NCBI GenBank assembly: GCA_016707205.1
Contig: JADJHZ010000005.1
Location: forward strand, 124,001 to 188,000
DNA from: Haliscomenobacter sp.
GTDB lineage: Bacteria; Bacteroidota; Bacteroidia; Chitinophagales; Saprospiraceae
Length of the DNA stretch: 64,000 nt
Direction of reading: 5' to 3'
A program made the translations under genes and the position numbers. Each line of letters opens with the position of its first letter. Position 1 is the first letter of the stretch. Shown piece by piece: positions 46,928 through 55,432 of this stretch. The notes below the pieces were generated by a model, which ran no database searches, was not told the DNA's origin, and saw only the letters and a list, made by a program, of their open reading frames with translations.

Positions 46928-46958
46928 TTGATTTATTCAACAAATGGCACTACATTTG
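46928..46958 (+). promoter_or_regulatory. Promoter of the initiator tRNA gene
   Basis: TTG at 46928-46930, 20-nt spacer, then TACATTTG at 46951-46958 followed by C. This is the full Bacteroidota consensus TTG-N19-21-TAnnTTTGC. Transcription would start a few bases before the tRNA 5' end. Confidence 0.75.
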
Positions 46959-46971
46959 CCCCACTATAAAT

Positions 46972-47044
<73 letters not shown>

Positions 47045-47051
47045 CAAAGAG

Positions 47052-47086
47052 AAGTGCCCGTTGTTTTTTCAAACAATGGGCACTTT
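47052..47086. terminator. Terminator between tRNA-fMet and the S8 peptidase gene
   Basis: Inverted repeat with arms at 47052-47066 and 47071-47085 (AGTGCCC/GGGCACT core, one mismatch) and a T-rich loop. It overlaps the last codons of the convergent S8 peptidase gene and probably serves both. Confidence 0.65.
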
Positions 47087-50077
47087 CTGAACTTGTGGTG
47101 GTCCCATGATCGTCAGTTGGTAGGAACCCGCCTGCAGGCCGGTACAATCCAATGCGGTTTGCCGTTCCTGAACTTGGCCCAGATCCCAGGTGCGGACCGT
47201 CCGGCCCAACACGTCGCTCAATACCAGCCCAATTCTTTGCGGACGATCCAGGTTCAGCGTCAGGAACACCTCTTCTCTGGCAGGGTTGGGGAACACGGAG
47301 ATGCGGGTGTCTAAATCAGCAGGGCCATCGATTCCCGTAACCGCCCCGATTTCCACCGTGCTCACGGCGATATCCGAACAGGCGCCCCCATTCGAAGCCG
47401 TCAGTACCACCTGAAACTTCCCGGTAGTGCGGTAGGTATGGACTGGGTTGGCATCCGAGCTCGCATTCCCGTCTCCGAAATTCCAGGAATAGAACGATGC
47501 ACCGGTGGAGGTATTTTGGAAATTTATGCTGACTTCTCCATTCGACAATGGCAGCGCGTTGCCTGGGCCGGTAAATCCCGCTTTCAGTCCCTGAGCAGAT
47601 TCTTCCACGTTGACTCGCACCGGAAGGCGGCCACAGGGATAGTTGTATTCGATTTCCCAGTCGTAGAAGAAGGTATAATAAGCCGGGTTGATATTCTCCG
47701 ACCCTTCGATCCGCAACACTCCGGGGATCTGATAGGGAAATTCCGTTCCTGTGCGGCTGATGTACAGTTCTTTGCCCAGGGAGATATCCAGTACATAGCC
47801 TTCGCCGGGTTCGATACTAAAATCCAGGGTGATGCGGTTGGCGCCGACCTTGGAAACGTTGACCAAGCGCTGCTGAATAGAGCCGTCGGGCCGTTTGAGG
47901 CGCACATTCCGGGGACCGGCCGCGTCGGCGTACACCAATACGGTTTTCAGGGAAAACGGAGCGAGGCAATTGAAGATCAATCCGCCGGTAGAAGCATCAG
48001 AAAGCCCGGTTTCTCCGCTCAGATTATCGGATTTCCCCGCTTTCTTGTTGAAGCGAAGTTCTGCGTAAAAGGTCGTATCCTGAGTAAGCGGGCCGGTATA
48101 GAAACTTAGTCCCTGAGCCAAGGCAGTACCTCCTTCTGCCCGATTATACCACCTCAGGATGCCATCGCCGTCGTAATTCGAAGTAATCAGGTTGCGGCCT
48201 CCGGAACATACCAAAGGCAAGGCCTGAGTCACGGCAGGCAACAGCGGCTGAGGGCTTACGTTGATTTTCTTTTTCAATTGGTTGTTCAAAGGGCGCTGAT
48301 CTTCTTTTCCATTAGGTTTTTTCAGTTCCACTTCGATGGCGTAGGTACCAAAAGAAGAGGAAAATTCCGGAATCATATAAGAAGACGTGCCGCCCGGCGC
48401 CAGAGTCCCGGTCCACTGGCCCGTAAAGATGGGGGTAGCGGTAAATTCCCTGCGAACGACCACATCCAGGGAGGTGACGGTTTCGGTTCCCAGATTCCGG
48501 AAAACCACTTCCAGGAAGGCCTTTCCGCCGCAATTGAGCAGGCGGGGCGTCGCGCCGAGATTGGCCACATCTACCTGAGTGTCCGCAGGAGGGACCGGCT
48601 GATACCCTTTGCCTTTAAGGTAATTGAACGCAGCCAGGACGTCGATCAATCCTTTTCCATAGGCGTTGTCCTCGCCGGCGGTTCCCAGATCGATAGCCGA
48701 TTGGTAGAGCGCGCGGGCTATTTCCCTTCCGCTCAGGTACGGGAACGCTTCTTTGAGCAGCAACACGGCCCCGGCGACATACGGAGCAGCGAAGGAAGTT
48801 CCGTCAACGGTTTCGTAGATTGCCTTTCCCGTTGTGGCTACCCGAATGCGCACTCCCGGCGCCACCACCTCCGGTTTGATATCCAAAGCGGGCTCGAGGA
48901 AATTGGAACAAAGGGAAGGCCCCCTGCCCGAAAAATCCGCTACTGCCCGCGTGCTGGTATTAATGGCGCCAACGGACAATGGGGTAACGTCGTTCACGCT
49001 GATCGAAGCCTGGAGATTGGTTGATCCCGCATCCGGACCCTCATTCCCTGCCGCAAAAACGACGACGACCCCCGCCGCGTCCAGCGCTTTGAACAAGTTG
49101 GGCCAAACCTGAGAACACTCCGAGACGGAGCTCAGCGTCCTTCCATAAGAATTATTAATGACATCGGGAACGTCGTTAGTGGAGGTATTGCCATCCGGGT
49201 TCAGGGCCCATTGCAGCGCGCCTGCCACATCTTTCACGGACCCCTTGTATATACACCGCTCATCGGTCTCCGTGTTCTGGAGGTTGCTGATCGGAGCGCC
49301 AATCCACTGGGCATTAAACGCCACGCCTAAGGTGTCTCGGGTCAGCGGATCCATACCTACCGCAGCGCTGGCCACTCCGGTGCCGTGCGGATCGCAATAA
49401 TCCGGCAAACTGGAACTCAGATAGGTGCTGGTGAGCGGTAGGTAATTATAAGCAAACTGGCTCTGCAATGCGGGATGGTTGGGGTCCTGCCCGCTGTCAA
49501 CAATTAGAATTTTGCGGCCGTAGCCCGTATACCCCAGCGCCCAAAGGGCTGGGGCATTGATCGCCGTCAGCCCCGGCTCGCGCCCGTTCGGGACTAGCGG
49601 GGCGGGCGGGGCGGCAACCGTTGCCCCCTCGTGTTCCAGAATCTCATTTTTTTCAATCCAGGAAACATCCGCTCGTTGGCTCAACTCGGCGATCAATGCT
49701 TTCCTCGCCCGGACAAAGACCATATTGGCGATCCAATAAGAAATCACCTGATTCTGATCGGCATCCCTGGACATGCGGATATGCTCGAGAACGGGCGCCT
49801 GGGTAATCTTTGCTTTTGTTTGGAGCGCCCCGATCATTCTGGCCGCCTGCTGCGCCCTGGAATCGCTGGATCTCAGGAAATCCGCTGCAAAAGCTTCCGT
49901 ATCCACGCGATCTTTCAGCACAATAAATACTTCGTGAAAAGCCTTTTCCTGGCTATTCCTGATTTCCGACAATAAGCCGGCATCGATGGCCCCCGGATTC
50001 AATTCCTGCGCCAGGATATCCGAAAAAACCAGTCCCTGGAAAACCATAACCCCCACAAGCGCGACAATACGAAACAT
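47069..50077 (-). CDS. S8 subtilisin-like serine peptidase, T9SS type A cargo
   Basis: About 1,002 residues. ATG 50077 gives a signal peptide (MFRIVALVGVMVFQGLVFSD); the longer frame is less likely. A propeptide of the inhibitor-I9 type (EVFIVLKDRVDTEAFAADFL) precedes the catalytic domain. The triad is intact: Asp in ILIVDSGQDPNH, His in DPHGTGVASAAVG, Ser in DGTSFAAPYVAGAV, with oxyanion Asn in FAAGNEGPDAG. A CARDB-like region, a PKD domain (FYSWNFGDGNASSDANPVHTY) and a T9SS type A sorting domain (ISVFPNPAREEVFL to QKVPIV) follow. It is exported through the outer membrane by T9SS and attached or released there. The end overlaps the tRNA terminator. Confidence 0.95.
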   Translation of the reverse strand: MFRIVALVGVMVFQGLVFSDILAQELNPGAIDAGLLSEIRNSQEKAFHEVFIVLKDRVDTEAFAADFLRSSDSRAQQAARMIGALQTKAKITQAPVLEHIRMSRDADQNQVISYWIANMVFVRARKALIAELSQRADVSWIEKNEILEHEGATVAAPPAPLVPNGREPGLTAINAPALWALGYTGYGRKILIVDSGQDPNHPALQSQFAYNYLPLTSTYLSSSLPDYCDPHGTGVASAAVGMDPLTRDTLGVAFNAQWIGAPISNLQNTETDERCIYKGSVKDVAGALQWALNPDGNTSTNDVPDVINNSYGRTLSSVSECSQVWPNLFKALDAAGVVVVFAAGNEGPDAGSTNLQASISVNDVTPLSVGAINTSTRAVADFSGRGPSLCSNFLEPALDIKPEVVAPGVRIRVATTGKAIYETVDGTSFAAPYVAGAVLLLKEAFPYLSGREIARALYQSAIDLGTAGEDNAYGKGLIDVLAAFNYLKGKGYQPVPPADTQVDVANLGATPRLLNCGGKAFLEVVFRNLGTETVTSLDVVVRREFTATPIFTGQWTGTLAPGGTSSYMIPEFSSSFGTYAIEVELKKPNGKEDQRPLNNQLKKKINVSPQPLLPAVTQALPLVCSGGRNLITSNYDGDGILRWYNRAEGGTALAQGLSFYTGPLTQDTTFYAELRFNKKAGKSDNLSGETGLSDASTGGLIFNCLAPFSLKTVLVYADAAGPRNVRLKRPDGSIQQRLVNVSKVGANRITLDFSIEPGEGYVLDISLGKELYISRTGTEFPYQIPGVLRIEGSENINPAYYTFFYDWEIEYNYPCGRLPVRVNVEESAQGLKAGFTGPGNALPLSNGEVSINFQNTSTGASFYSWNFGDGNASSDANPVHTYRTTGKFQVVLTASNGGACSDIAVSTVEIGAVTGIDGPADLDTRISVFPNPAREEVFLTLNLDRPQRIGLVLSDVLGRTVRTWDLGQVQERQTALDCTGLQAGSYQLTIMGPPQVQKVPIV

Positions 50078-50181
50078 AGGATAACGATTTAAAAGCAATT
50101 TTTCTCTTTTCAACAATTAAATGGATTAAATGCCAATTGTATTTCAATGGTTCAACCTATTCTGTCATTCAGACAACAAAA

Positions 50182-52884
50182 TCAATCGACCAGGTTGATC
50201 AGCACCCGGTAATCGTCGTAGGGGGCGTCCGTGATTCGCATTTCCAGAAAATCCAGCAAGCTTTCCTCATAATAGCGCTCCAGGGCTTGCTGAGTCTGAG
50301 CGCAGCGTACCTCGATGCGGCCGTTTTCCAGTTGTTCCATGCGCCACTTCAGGGTCGCTTCCGTGCGTTGGAGAATGCGGCCTTGCACCTCTTCCTGATC
50401 CGCTTGCGGGCTGACGGCGTTGATCCCTTTAAAGGCAGCGTGGTTGCGGGCGATCATCCGGCCGTTTTCCATAATAAAATACGCGGTATGCACTTTAGGG
50501 CTCTGACTGCCGAGCAAGTGGCTATACAGGACCAGTTGCAAATCCTCCTCGTTACGGATACTCGTCTCTCTTTTAATCCCTCCCCTCCATTTGAGGTCGA
50601 CAACCGCCAGCTCATTTCCCCGGCGGAGCACCAAATCCGCTCTGCCGTCGATTTGCAGGCCTGAAAACCCGCCGGATAAAGGAAGTTCGGAAGCCTCGAC
50701 TTGCCAATCGTTGCGTTGGAGCAGATCCACCAGGCTCCAGGCAGCGTATTGAACCCGATTGATCAATTGAACGCGCTCCGGTTCTCTTCCATAAAGAAGG
50801 AACACCGCGCCTTCTTTGGCTAACAAATCAGGGCACATCGCCTCAATGAACCCCTCGACCTGCCGTTTGGTCCACGTCAATAGATCCTTTTGCTGAAAAA
50901 GCGCCTCAAACAGCCGGTGGGCCAGATTCCCGAATAAGGTTTGGTTGGGTACGATACTGAGGATGGCAGATTTTTTTAGTTGGAGTTTATATCGGAACGC
51001 CCATTGATAGGGGTAGTACAGCAACGTTTCCAGGCTGCTGAAGGTCTCTGATTCTCGGGATTGAAGCGCTTCGCCGGCGCGCAGTTCAATGAAAGGGGAA
51101 GGTGCGCCAAGCCTTCGGGGCGAAAGCCGGTCTTTGCGGGGAAGGTTTTGCAGTAAGGAGGAAGGCCCTTCCTGATCATGGTCAATATCCAATATCAGCG
51201 GGGCCAGGGAGTGAAAACAAGCCTCCAGATCGCCCATCAGCGGATGCGGCTGAACTTCCTTACCTTCCGCCGTGGACGGCTGAACGAGGATCAGGCGATT
51301 TCGGGCGAGGAGGAAAGGCCGTTTGCGTTGCCAGATGAGCAACCCGTTTTGCTGCTCCGGGCAAAGGAGATGGATGCCTTGCGCCTCCAACCAACTTCGT
51401 TCCTCTTTAGACCATCTGGAAAAGAAGAAATCGGGTTCGGTTTGTCCAAAATACCACCAAATCAGGGTGTCTACCGGCGCATCCAGGGCGCCGGCTTGCT
51501 GAGCATAAGGCATACTCCCCGCCTCCCTGCCGCGCAATTGCAGCGGCGCCGCTTCGAAGATGGTGCGCACAATGCGTTCCAAATCGAGCCGGGTGAGGCG
51601 ATCCTCCGGCAACGCGTCCAGAAGCTCCGCGATTCGGGAAGCCTGGGCGCCCAGCGTAAACAAGGAAGCGCCCCCTTCACCGCGTTCGTGCGCCTTCATG
51701 GCCCATTGAGCGAGGTAGCGATACATTTCCAAGGCTTCCGATTTGGGCGCTGTTTCCTTGATGTCGTACCGCTTGCGCTCGAACCAGAAGCGATATTGAC
51801 GCCGGATCTCCTCCATGCCCGGGCTGGAAGCGGGTCGGGGCCTGGACTCCATTTCCCGAAAATACTGGCTTAGCATGGCGAACCAGCTATCGCTGAGAAT
51901 GCCCGGAGTTTGAGCCATGTGCTGGGCAATGCGCGCCGCCAGTTCCTCTTCCAAAGGCTTCAGGGCCAAAGAAACAAACTCCAGCACCTTGAACGGATCC
52001 AAGGGGGTCCATAGAAAAACGGAAATCAGCTTCAGCACCTGCAACGCCGGCCTGGCCAGGGAAGCGGACGGAACCCCCAGACTGGGCATTCCCTCGCGAA
52101 CCAGCGCATTATCCAAAGCCCTGGATGCCTCGGTCAGCAAAAACCCTGCTTCGCTTTTGGGTTCCTCGCGGAGCCACTTCGCCACAAAAGCAGCCAGATC
52201 GGTATCCCTTCTGCCTCTGAGCAGAACGAGGGAGCCATCGGCGACAGGCGCCACCTTGCTGCCAGCTTCCGAAAAACCGATCCGCTGCTGGAACAACCCC
52301 AGGTCGGTACCGGGCGCCGGTGGCGGATATTCCGGCAATCCATAACGGATAGCGGTCCCGTTTTTTTCGAGGCGGGCAAACAGGCGCTCCCAGAAAGGCG
52401 GAAGCAGATGAGCAGGTTCCTGGACCTCGATTGCCTCAAACGGTTGTCTTCGGGATTGCAACGCTTGGTACAAAGCTTCCAGGCGGTCGGCCATGCCGGT
52501 CTCCAGGCCCGATTCCTGATGTTTAAGCCGGGCAAGGACTTTCAGCCGGCTGGGAATTCCTTCCTTGTCAAAGGAGAAATCAAACCCGGCCAGAACCAAT
52601 TCATCCCGCCGGGAGAGGAGTTCGGCAGCCGTGGCAAACTGGTCGGCTTCAAAAGAAGCCCGAAAGAAAGCCTCCGGGGTCTCCAGGAGCTCTTCCCGAA
52701 CGAGTTGCCGGTATTGTTCAATGCGCAGGTACTCTTCGCCGGGTTTCCCCCACCCTAGCCCCAGGGCATTCTCCATGACCTGCAAAAAGCGGGCAGGGCC
52801 TGCATATAAAATCCCTCCTGTTCCAGGTTGGCCGTGCATAGGTCCGGAACGGTCGAAGCTCAATCCAAATACAATGCGTATCAT
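50182..52884 (-). CDS. PD-(D/E)XK nuclease family protein (AddB-like)
   Basis: About 900 residues. The C-terminal 200 residues hold a RecB/AddB-type nuclease: GRADLVLRRGNELAVVDLKW supplies the Asp and the D-x-K-type motif (DLK), followed by a QLVLYSHLL helix resembling the RecB QxxxY motif. The upstream 600 residues resemble the inactivated helicase part of AddB/RexB; no Walker A motif is seen. No AddA/RecB helicase lies next to it. Likely role is DNA end processing in recombination (family inference). ATG 52884 (MIRIVFGLSFDRSG) is preferred; an ATG at 52914 is also possible. Same strand as the START-like gene, about 45 nt downstream of it. Confidence 0.8.
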   Translation of the reverse strand: MIRIVFGLSFDRSGPMHGQPGTGGILYAGPARFLQVMENALGLGWGKPGEEYLRIEQYRQLVREELLETPEAFFRASFEADQFATAAELLSRRDELVLAGFDFSFDKEGIPSRLKVLARLKHQESGLETGMADRLEALYQALQSRRQPFEAIEVQEPAHLLPPFWERLFARLEKNGTAIRYGLPEYPPPAPGTDLGLFQQRIGFSEAGSKVAPVADGSLVLLRGRRDTDLAAFVAKWLREEPKSEAGFLLTEASRALDNALVREGMPSLGVPSASLARPALQVLKLISVFLWTPLDPFKVLEFVSLALKPLEEELAARIAQHMAQTPGILSDSWFAMLSQYFREMESRPRPASSPGMEEIRRQYRFWFERKRYDIKETAPKSEALEMYRYLAQWAMKAHERGEGGASLFTLGAQASRIAELLDALPEDRLTRLDLERIVRTIFEAAPLQLRGREAGSMPYAQQAGALDAPVDTLIWWYFGQTEPDFFFSRWSKEERSWLEAQGIHLLCPEQQNGLLIWQRKRPFLLARNRLILVQPSTAEGKEVQPHPLMGDLEACFHSLAPLILDIDHDQEGPSSLLQNLPRKDRLSPRRLGAPSPFIELRAGEALQSRESETFSSLETLLYYPYQWAFRYKLQLKKSAILSIVPNQTLFGNLAHRLFEALFQQKDLLTWTKRQVEGFIEAMCPDLLAKEGAVFLLYGREPERVQLINRVQYAAWSLVDLLQRNDWQVEASELPLSGGFSGLQIDGRADLVLRRGNELAVVDLKWRGGIKRETSIRNEEDLQLVLYSHLLGSQSPKVHTAYFIMENGRMIARNHAAFKGINAVSPQADQEEVQGRILQRTEATLKWRMEQLENGRIEVRCAQTQQALERYYEESLLDFLEMRITDAPYDDYRVLINLVD

Positions 52885-52929
52885 GGGCTCGGGAAATTCA
52901 AAGGGACCGGCCATGGGAAAAGGCTGCTG

Positions 52930-53316
52930 TTATCCAAATCCACCGGTCTCTTTCTGTAAAAGCTGGATCTGGGTGTCCCAGTATTGTTTTTGGTCTTTGA
53001 CCTCGTTGGCATCGCAAAAATCGGTTAACTCCAGGATTGTTTCCCCGGTCACCGGAGACTCGTAGATATGGAATTCCAAAAATTCATTTGGAAAATCCGC
53101 TTCCGCCCAGCGGAAACGGATCAATTCGTCTTCGATATCTTCGATCAATTCGGCATCCTCGTTCGTTCCACCCCATATAAAGGAGTAGATATGCCCGTTG
53201 ATATCCACTTCATCGCAAAACCAGCGAACCAGACAAGCAGGCGTCGTCAAGAACTGATAAAGTATGGTAGGAGAAGCACGGAAAATAAATTCCAACTTAA
53301 TCCTAACGCGTTCCAT
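52930..53316 (-). CDS. START-like domain protein (Bacteroidota family)
   Basis: About 128 residues with no signal peptide or membrane segment. It matches the small START-like family of Bacteroidota, related to the AHSA1/polyketide cyclase fold: RIKLEFIFRASPTILYQFL, ACLVRWFCDEVDI, YSFIWGG, RFRWAE, then LELTDFCDANEV. Ligand and function are unknown. Starts at 53316 (MERVRIKLEF) or 53322 (MLMERV) both fit; the longer frame to 53475 has no family match. It probably shares a transcript with the AddB-like gene. The 53317-53720 spacer up to rpoD contains the divergent rpoD promoter and no gene. Confidence 0.82.
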   Translation of the reverse strand: MERVRIKLEFIFRASPTILYQFLTTPACLVRWFCDEVDINGHIYSFIWGGTNEDAELIEDIEDELIRFRWAEADFPNEFLEFHIYESPVTGETILELTDFCDANEVKDQKQYWDTQIQLLQKETGGFG

Positions 53317-53523
53317 AAGCATTTCTTTAGGCAATAAGCGTGAAAGCCATTGGGCTTGAGACTGTCTGGATACCAAGAAAATGGAAAGCCGCCAGAGCAG
53401 ATTAAAAACTTTCCTGTACTGGGCGCAATAAAAAATAAAAAACCGACAATTCCAAACTCCCCTTTTTATTTCCAAAAGAGTTTATTGCAATGAAACTTTT
53501 TCGCGAGCCATGTTTTTTTATAC

Positions 53524-53554
53524 TTGACTGGTTTCGGTGAAACCGGTATTTTTG
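53524..53554 (+). promoter_or_regulatory. rpoD promoter with embedded palindrome
   Basis: TTG at 53524-53526, 20-nt spacer and TATTTTTG at 53547-53554 match the Bacteroidota promoter. The spacer is almost filled by an inverted repeat, ACTGGTTTC-GGT-GAAACCGGT (53527-53547, 8 of 9 pairs), placed where a repressor would block RNA polymerase. The leader would be about 160 nt. Confidence 0.6.
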
Positions 53555-53720
53555 TTCGCTGAAACTGAAACGACGCGATTTAGCAACATGGCATTGGAGC
53601 GACTCTTTTCACCAATCGGTTCTTTTTTGAATCCGCACGTCTTTCCTTTTCTTTTCTTAAGAGCCCCTGTATCGAAATCAATTACTTTTATATACTACAG
53701 CGTATAAAACAGCTTTTTGC

Positions 53721-54590
53721 ATGAGACAGCTCAAGATTACCAAATCTATTACCAACCGCGAAAGCCAGTCCCTGGAAAAGTACCTGCAGGAGATCGGAAA
53801 GGTGGACTTGCTTACTCCGGAAGAAGAAGTGGAACTGGCCAAACGGATCAAACAAGGCGATCAGGCTGCCCTTGAAAAACTGACCAAAGCAAACCTGCGC
53901 TTCGTTGTTTCTGTTGCCAAACAATATCAAAACCAAGGTCTTTCCTTGAGCGATCTCATCAACGAAGGTAATCTCGGCCTGATCAAAGCCGCCCAACGTT
54001 TTGACGAAACCCGAGGATTTAAATTTATCTCCTACGCCGTGTGGTGGATTCGCCAGTCCATCCTCCAGGCGCTGGCCGAACAATCCCGGATCGTCCGCCT
54101 GCCCCTGAACAAAGTGGGCTCCCTGAATAAAATTAACAAAGCATTCTCCGAACTGGAACAGGAGTTTGAACGGGAACCTTCTCCGGAAGAACTGGCTGAA
54201 TTGCTGGACATTCCTACGGAAGAAGTGGAAACTACCCTTGGCGTAGCCGCCAGGCACGTATCCATGGACGCTCCCTTTGTGGAAGGCGAAGACAATTCCC
54301 TCCTCGACGTCCTGGAAAACAACAGCACCCCAAGTACCGATCAGGAACTCGACTATAACGAATCCCTGCGAAGAGAAATCGAGCGGTCGCTTAGCACCCT
54401 CACCGACCGCCAGTGCGACGTGATCAAACTCTACTTCGGCATTGGGGTGGAGCATCCCATGTCCCTGGAAGATATTGGAGAAAAATTTGGCCTTACCCGC
54501 GAACGGGTGCGCCAGATCAAGGATAAAGCCATCAACAAACTGCGCTCCGCCAACCGAAGCAAGTTGCTGAAAAACTATTTGGGAGGGTGA
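53721..54590 (+). CDS. rpoD: Primary RNA polymerase sigma factor
   Basis: Principal sigma factor, 289 residues. As in other Bacteroidota it lacks region 1.1 and begins MRQLKITKSITNRESQSLEK. Region 1.2 (LEKYLQEIGKVDLLTPEEE) is followed by region 2 (LRFVVSVAKQYQ; LSDLINEGNLGLIKAAQRFD; GFKFISYAVWWIRQSI), region 3, then region 4 with the helix-turn-helix MSLEDIGEKFGLTRERVRQI. This is the sigma that reads TTG/TAnnTTTG promoters. The 3' end meets a long hairpin shared with the convergent Lrp gene. Confidence 0.97.
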   Translation: MRQLKITKSITNRESQSLEKYLQEIGKVDLLTPEEEVELAKRIKQGDQAALEKLTKANLRFVVSVAKQYQNQGLSLSDLINEGNLGLIKAAQRFDETRGFKFISYAVWWIRQSILQALAEQSRIVRLPLNKVGSLNKINKAFSELEQEFEREPSPEELAELLDIPTEEVETTLGVAARHVSMDAPFVEGEDNSLLDVLENNSTPSTDQELDYNESLRREIERSLSTLTDRQCDVIKLYFGIGVEHPMSLEDIGEKFGLTRERVRQIKDKAINKLRSANRSKLLKNYLGG

Positions 54591-54664
54591 AAATCAGGCG
54601 TAAGGCGTAAGGCGTAAGGGATTGTTTCTCTAGGCCTTGCGCCTTTTGCCTTACGCCTGATTTT
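54590..54664. terminator. Bidirectional terminator built from heptads, rpoD/lrp
   Basis: Arms 54590-54619 and 54635-54664 pair at 27 of 30 positions around a 15-nt loop, starting with AAAATC and ending with GATTTT. The left arm is three AGGCGTA heptads. The right arm is heptads TTGCGCC, TTTTGCC, TTACGCC and includes the stop codon and last codons of the Lrp gene. Confidence 0.8.
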
Positions 54665-55139
54665 CTTCGTCCAATATTTGCAGGGGGCGGTTAATGCTCT
54701 CCTGAAGCGAGATGAACGTTTCTGTGCGTTGTATCCCTCCAATTTTCTGGATCTTATCGTGCAGGATATCCCGAAGATGGTTGGTATCCCGGCAGATGAT
54801 ACGGATAAAAATGCTGTAGAGGCCGGTCGTGTAATAGGCTTCCACTACTTCCGGGATTTTGGCCAGTTCCCTGGCTACTTCATCGTACAGGGAACTTTTA
54901 TCGAGGTAAACCCCCAAGAAGGCGCTGATGTCGTACCCGATCTTTCCATAATCGATATCCAGGCTATATCCTTTAACTACCCCTGCATCTTCCAGTTTTT
55001 TCATGCGCACGTGGATCGTGCCGCCGGAAACGTACAGCTTTTTGGCAATTTCCGTATAGGGCATTTTGGCATTGTGCATCAAGGTGGACAAGATTTGCCG
55101 GTCCAGGCTGTCGATTTCGACGTTTTTATACATTTCCAT
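54651..55139 (-). CDS. Lrp/AsnC family transcriptional regulator
   Basis: 162 residues. The N-terminal helix-turn-helix (SLDRQILSTLMHNAKMPYTE; IAKKLYVSGGTIHVRMKKLE) is followed by an AsnC/RAM effector domain (ISAFLGVYLDKSSLYDEVAR; VVEAYYTTGLYSIFIRIICR). Members bind DNA as dimers to octamers and usually respond to amino acids. The effector and targets here are unknown. The last three codons lie inside the heptad-built terminator shared with rpoD, so the C-terminal Asn-Gln-Ala may derive from the repeat. ATG at 55139 or 55133. Confidence 0.93.
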   Translation of the reverse strand: MEMYKNVEIDSLDRQILSTLMHNAKMPYTEIAKKLYVSGGTIHVRMKKLEDAGVVKGYSLDIDYGKIGYDISAFLGVYLDKSSLYDEVARELAKIPEVVEAYYTTGLYSIFIRIICRDTNHLRDILHDKIQKIGGIQRTETFISLQESINRPLQILDEENQA

Positions 55140-55367
55140 ACTCCCGGTTAATTTGATAGGCGCCAGCGAGGGCTTTCTCCAAACGGATCAATTTTACCAA
55201 TTAAGCAATTGTCCTGCATGTTATTGCCTAGTCGTTTATGAAAATAGAAATTATTTGAGATATTTTTGAAATTTTATCGATTATTTCGCCATACCTCGCG
55301 ATGAAGCCGCAGAAACCAAAGAACAAAAACCAGGGAATCAAACAACTGCCTGTTCGTTTTGTGGTTT

Positions 55368-55375
55368 TATATTTG
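55368..55375 (+). promoter_or_regulatory. Candidate -7 element of the S41 peptidase gene
   Basis: TATATTTG followed by C matches TAnnTTTGC. A CTG 19 nt upstream may serve as a weak -33. It lies 58 nt before the ATG. Confidence 0.5.
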
Positions 55376-55432
55376 CAGATTTCCTGATCATTAGTTGTTT
55401 TTGTTTACCCCATCTGTTAATCCTGAAATTGT

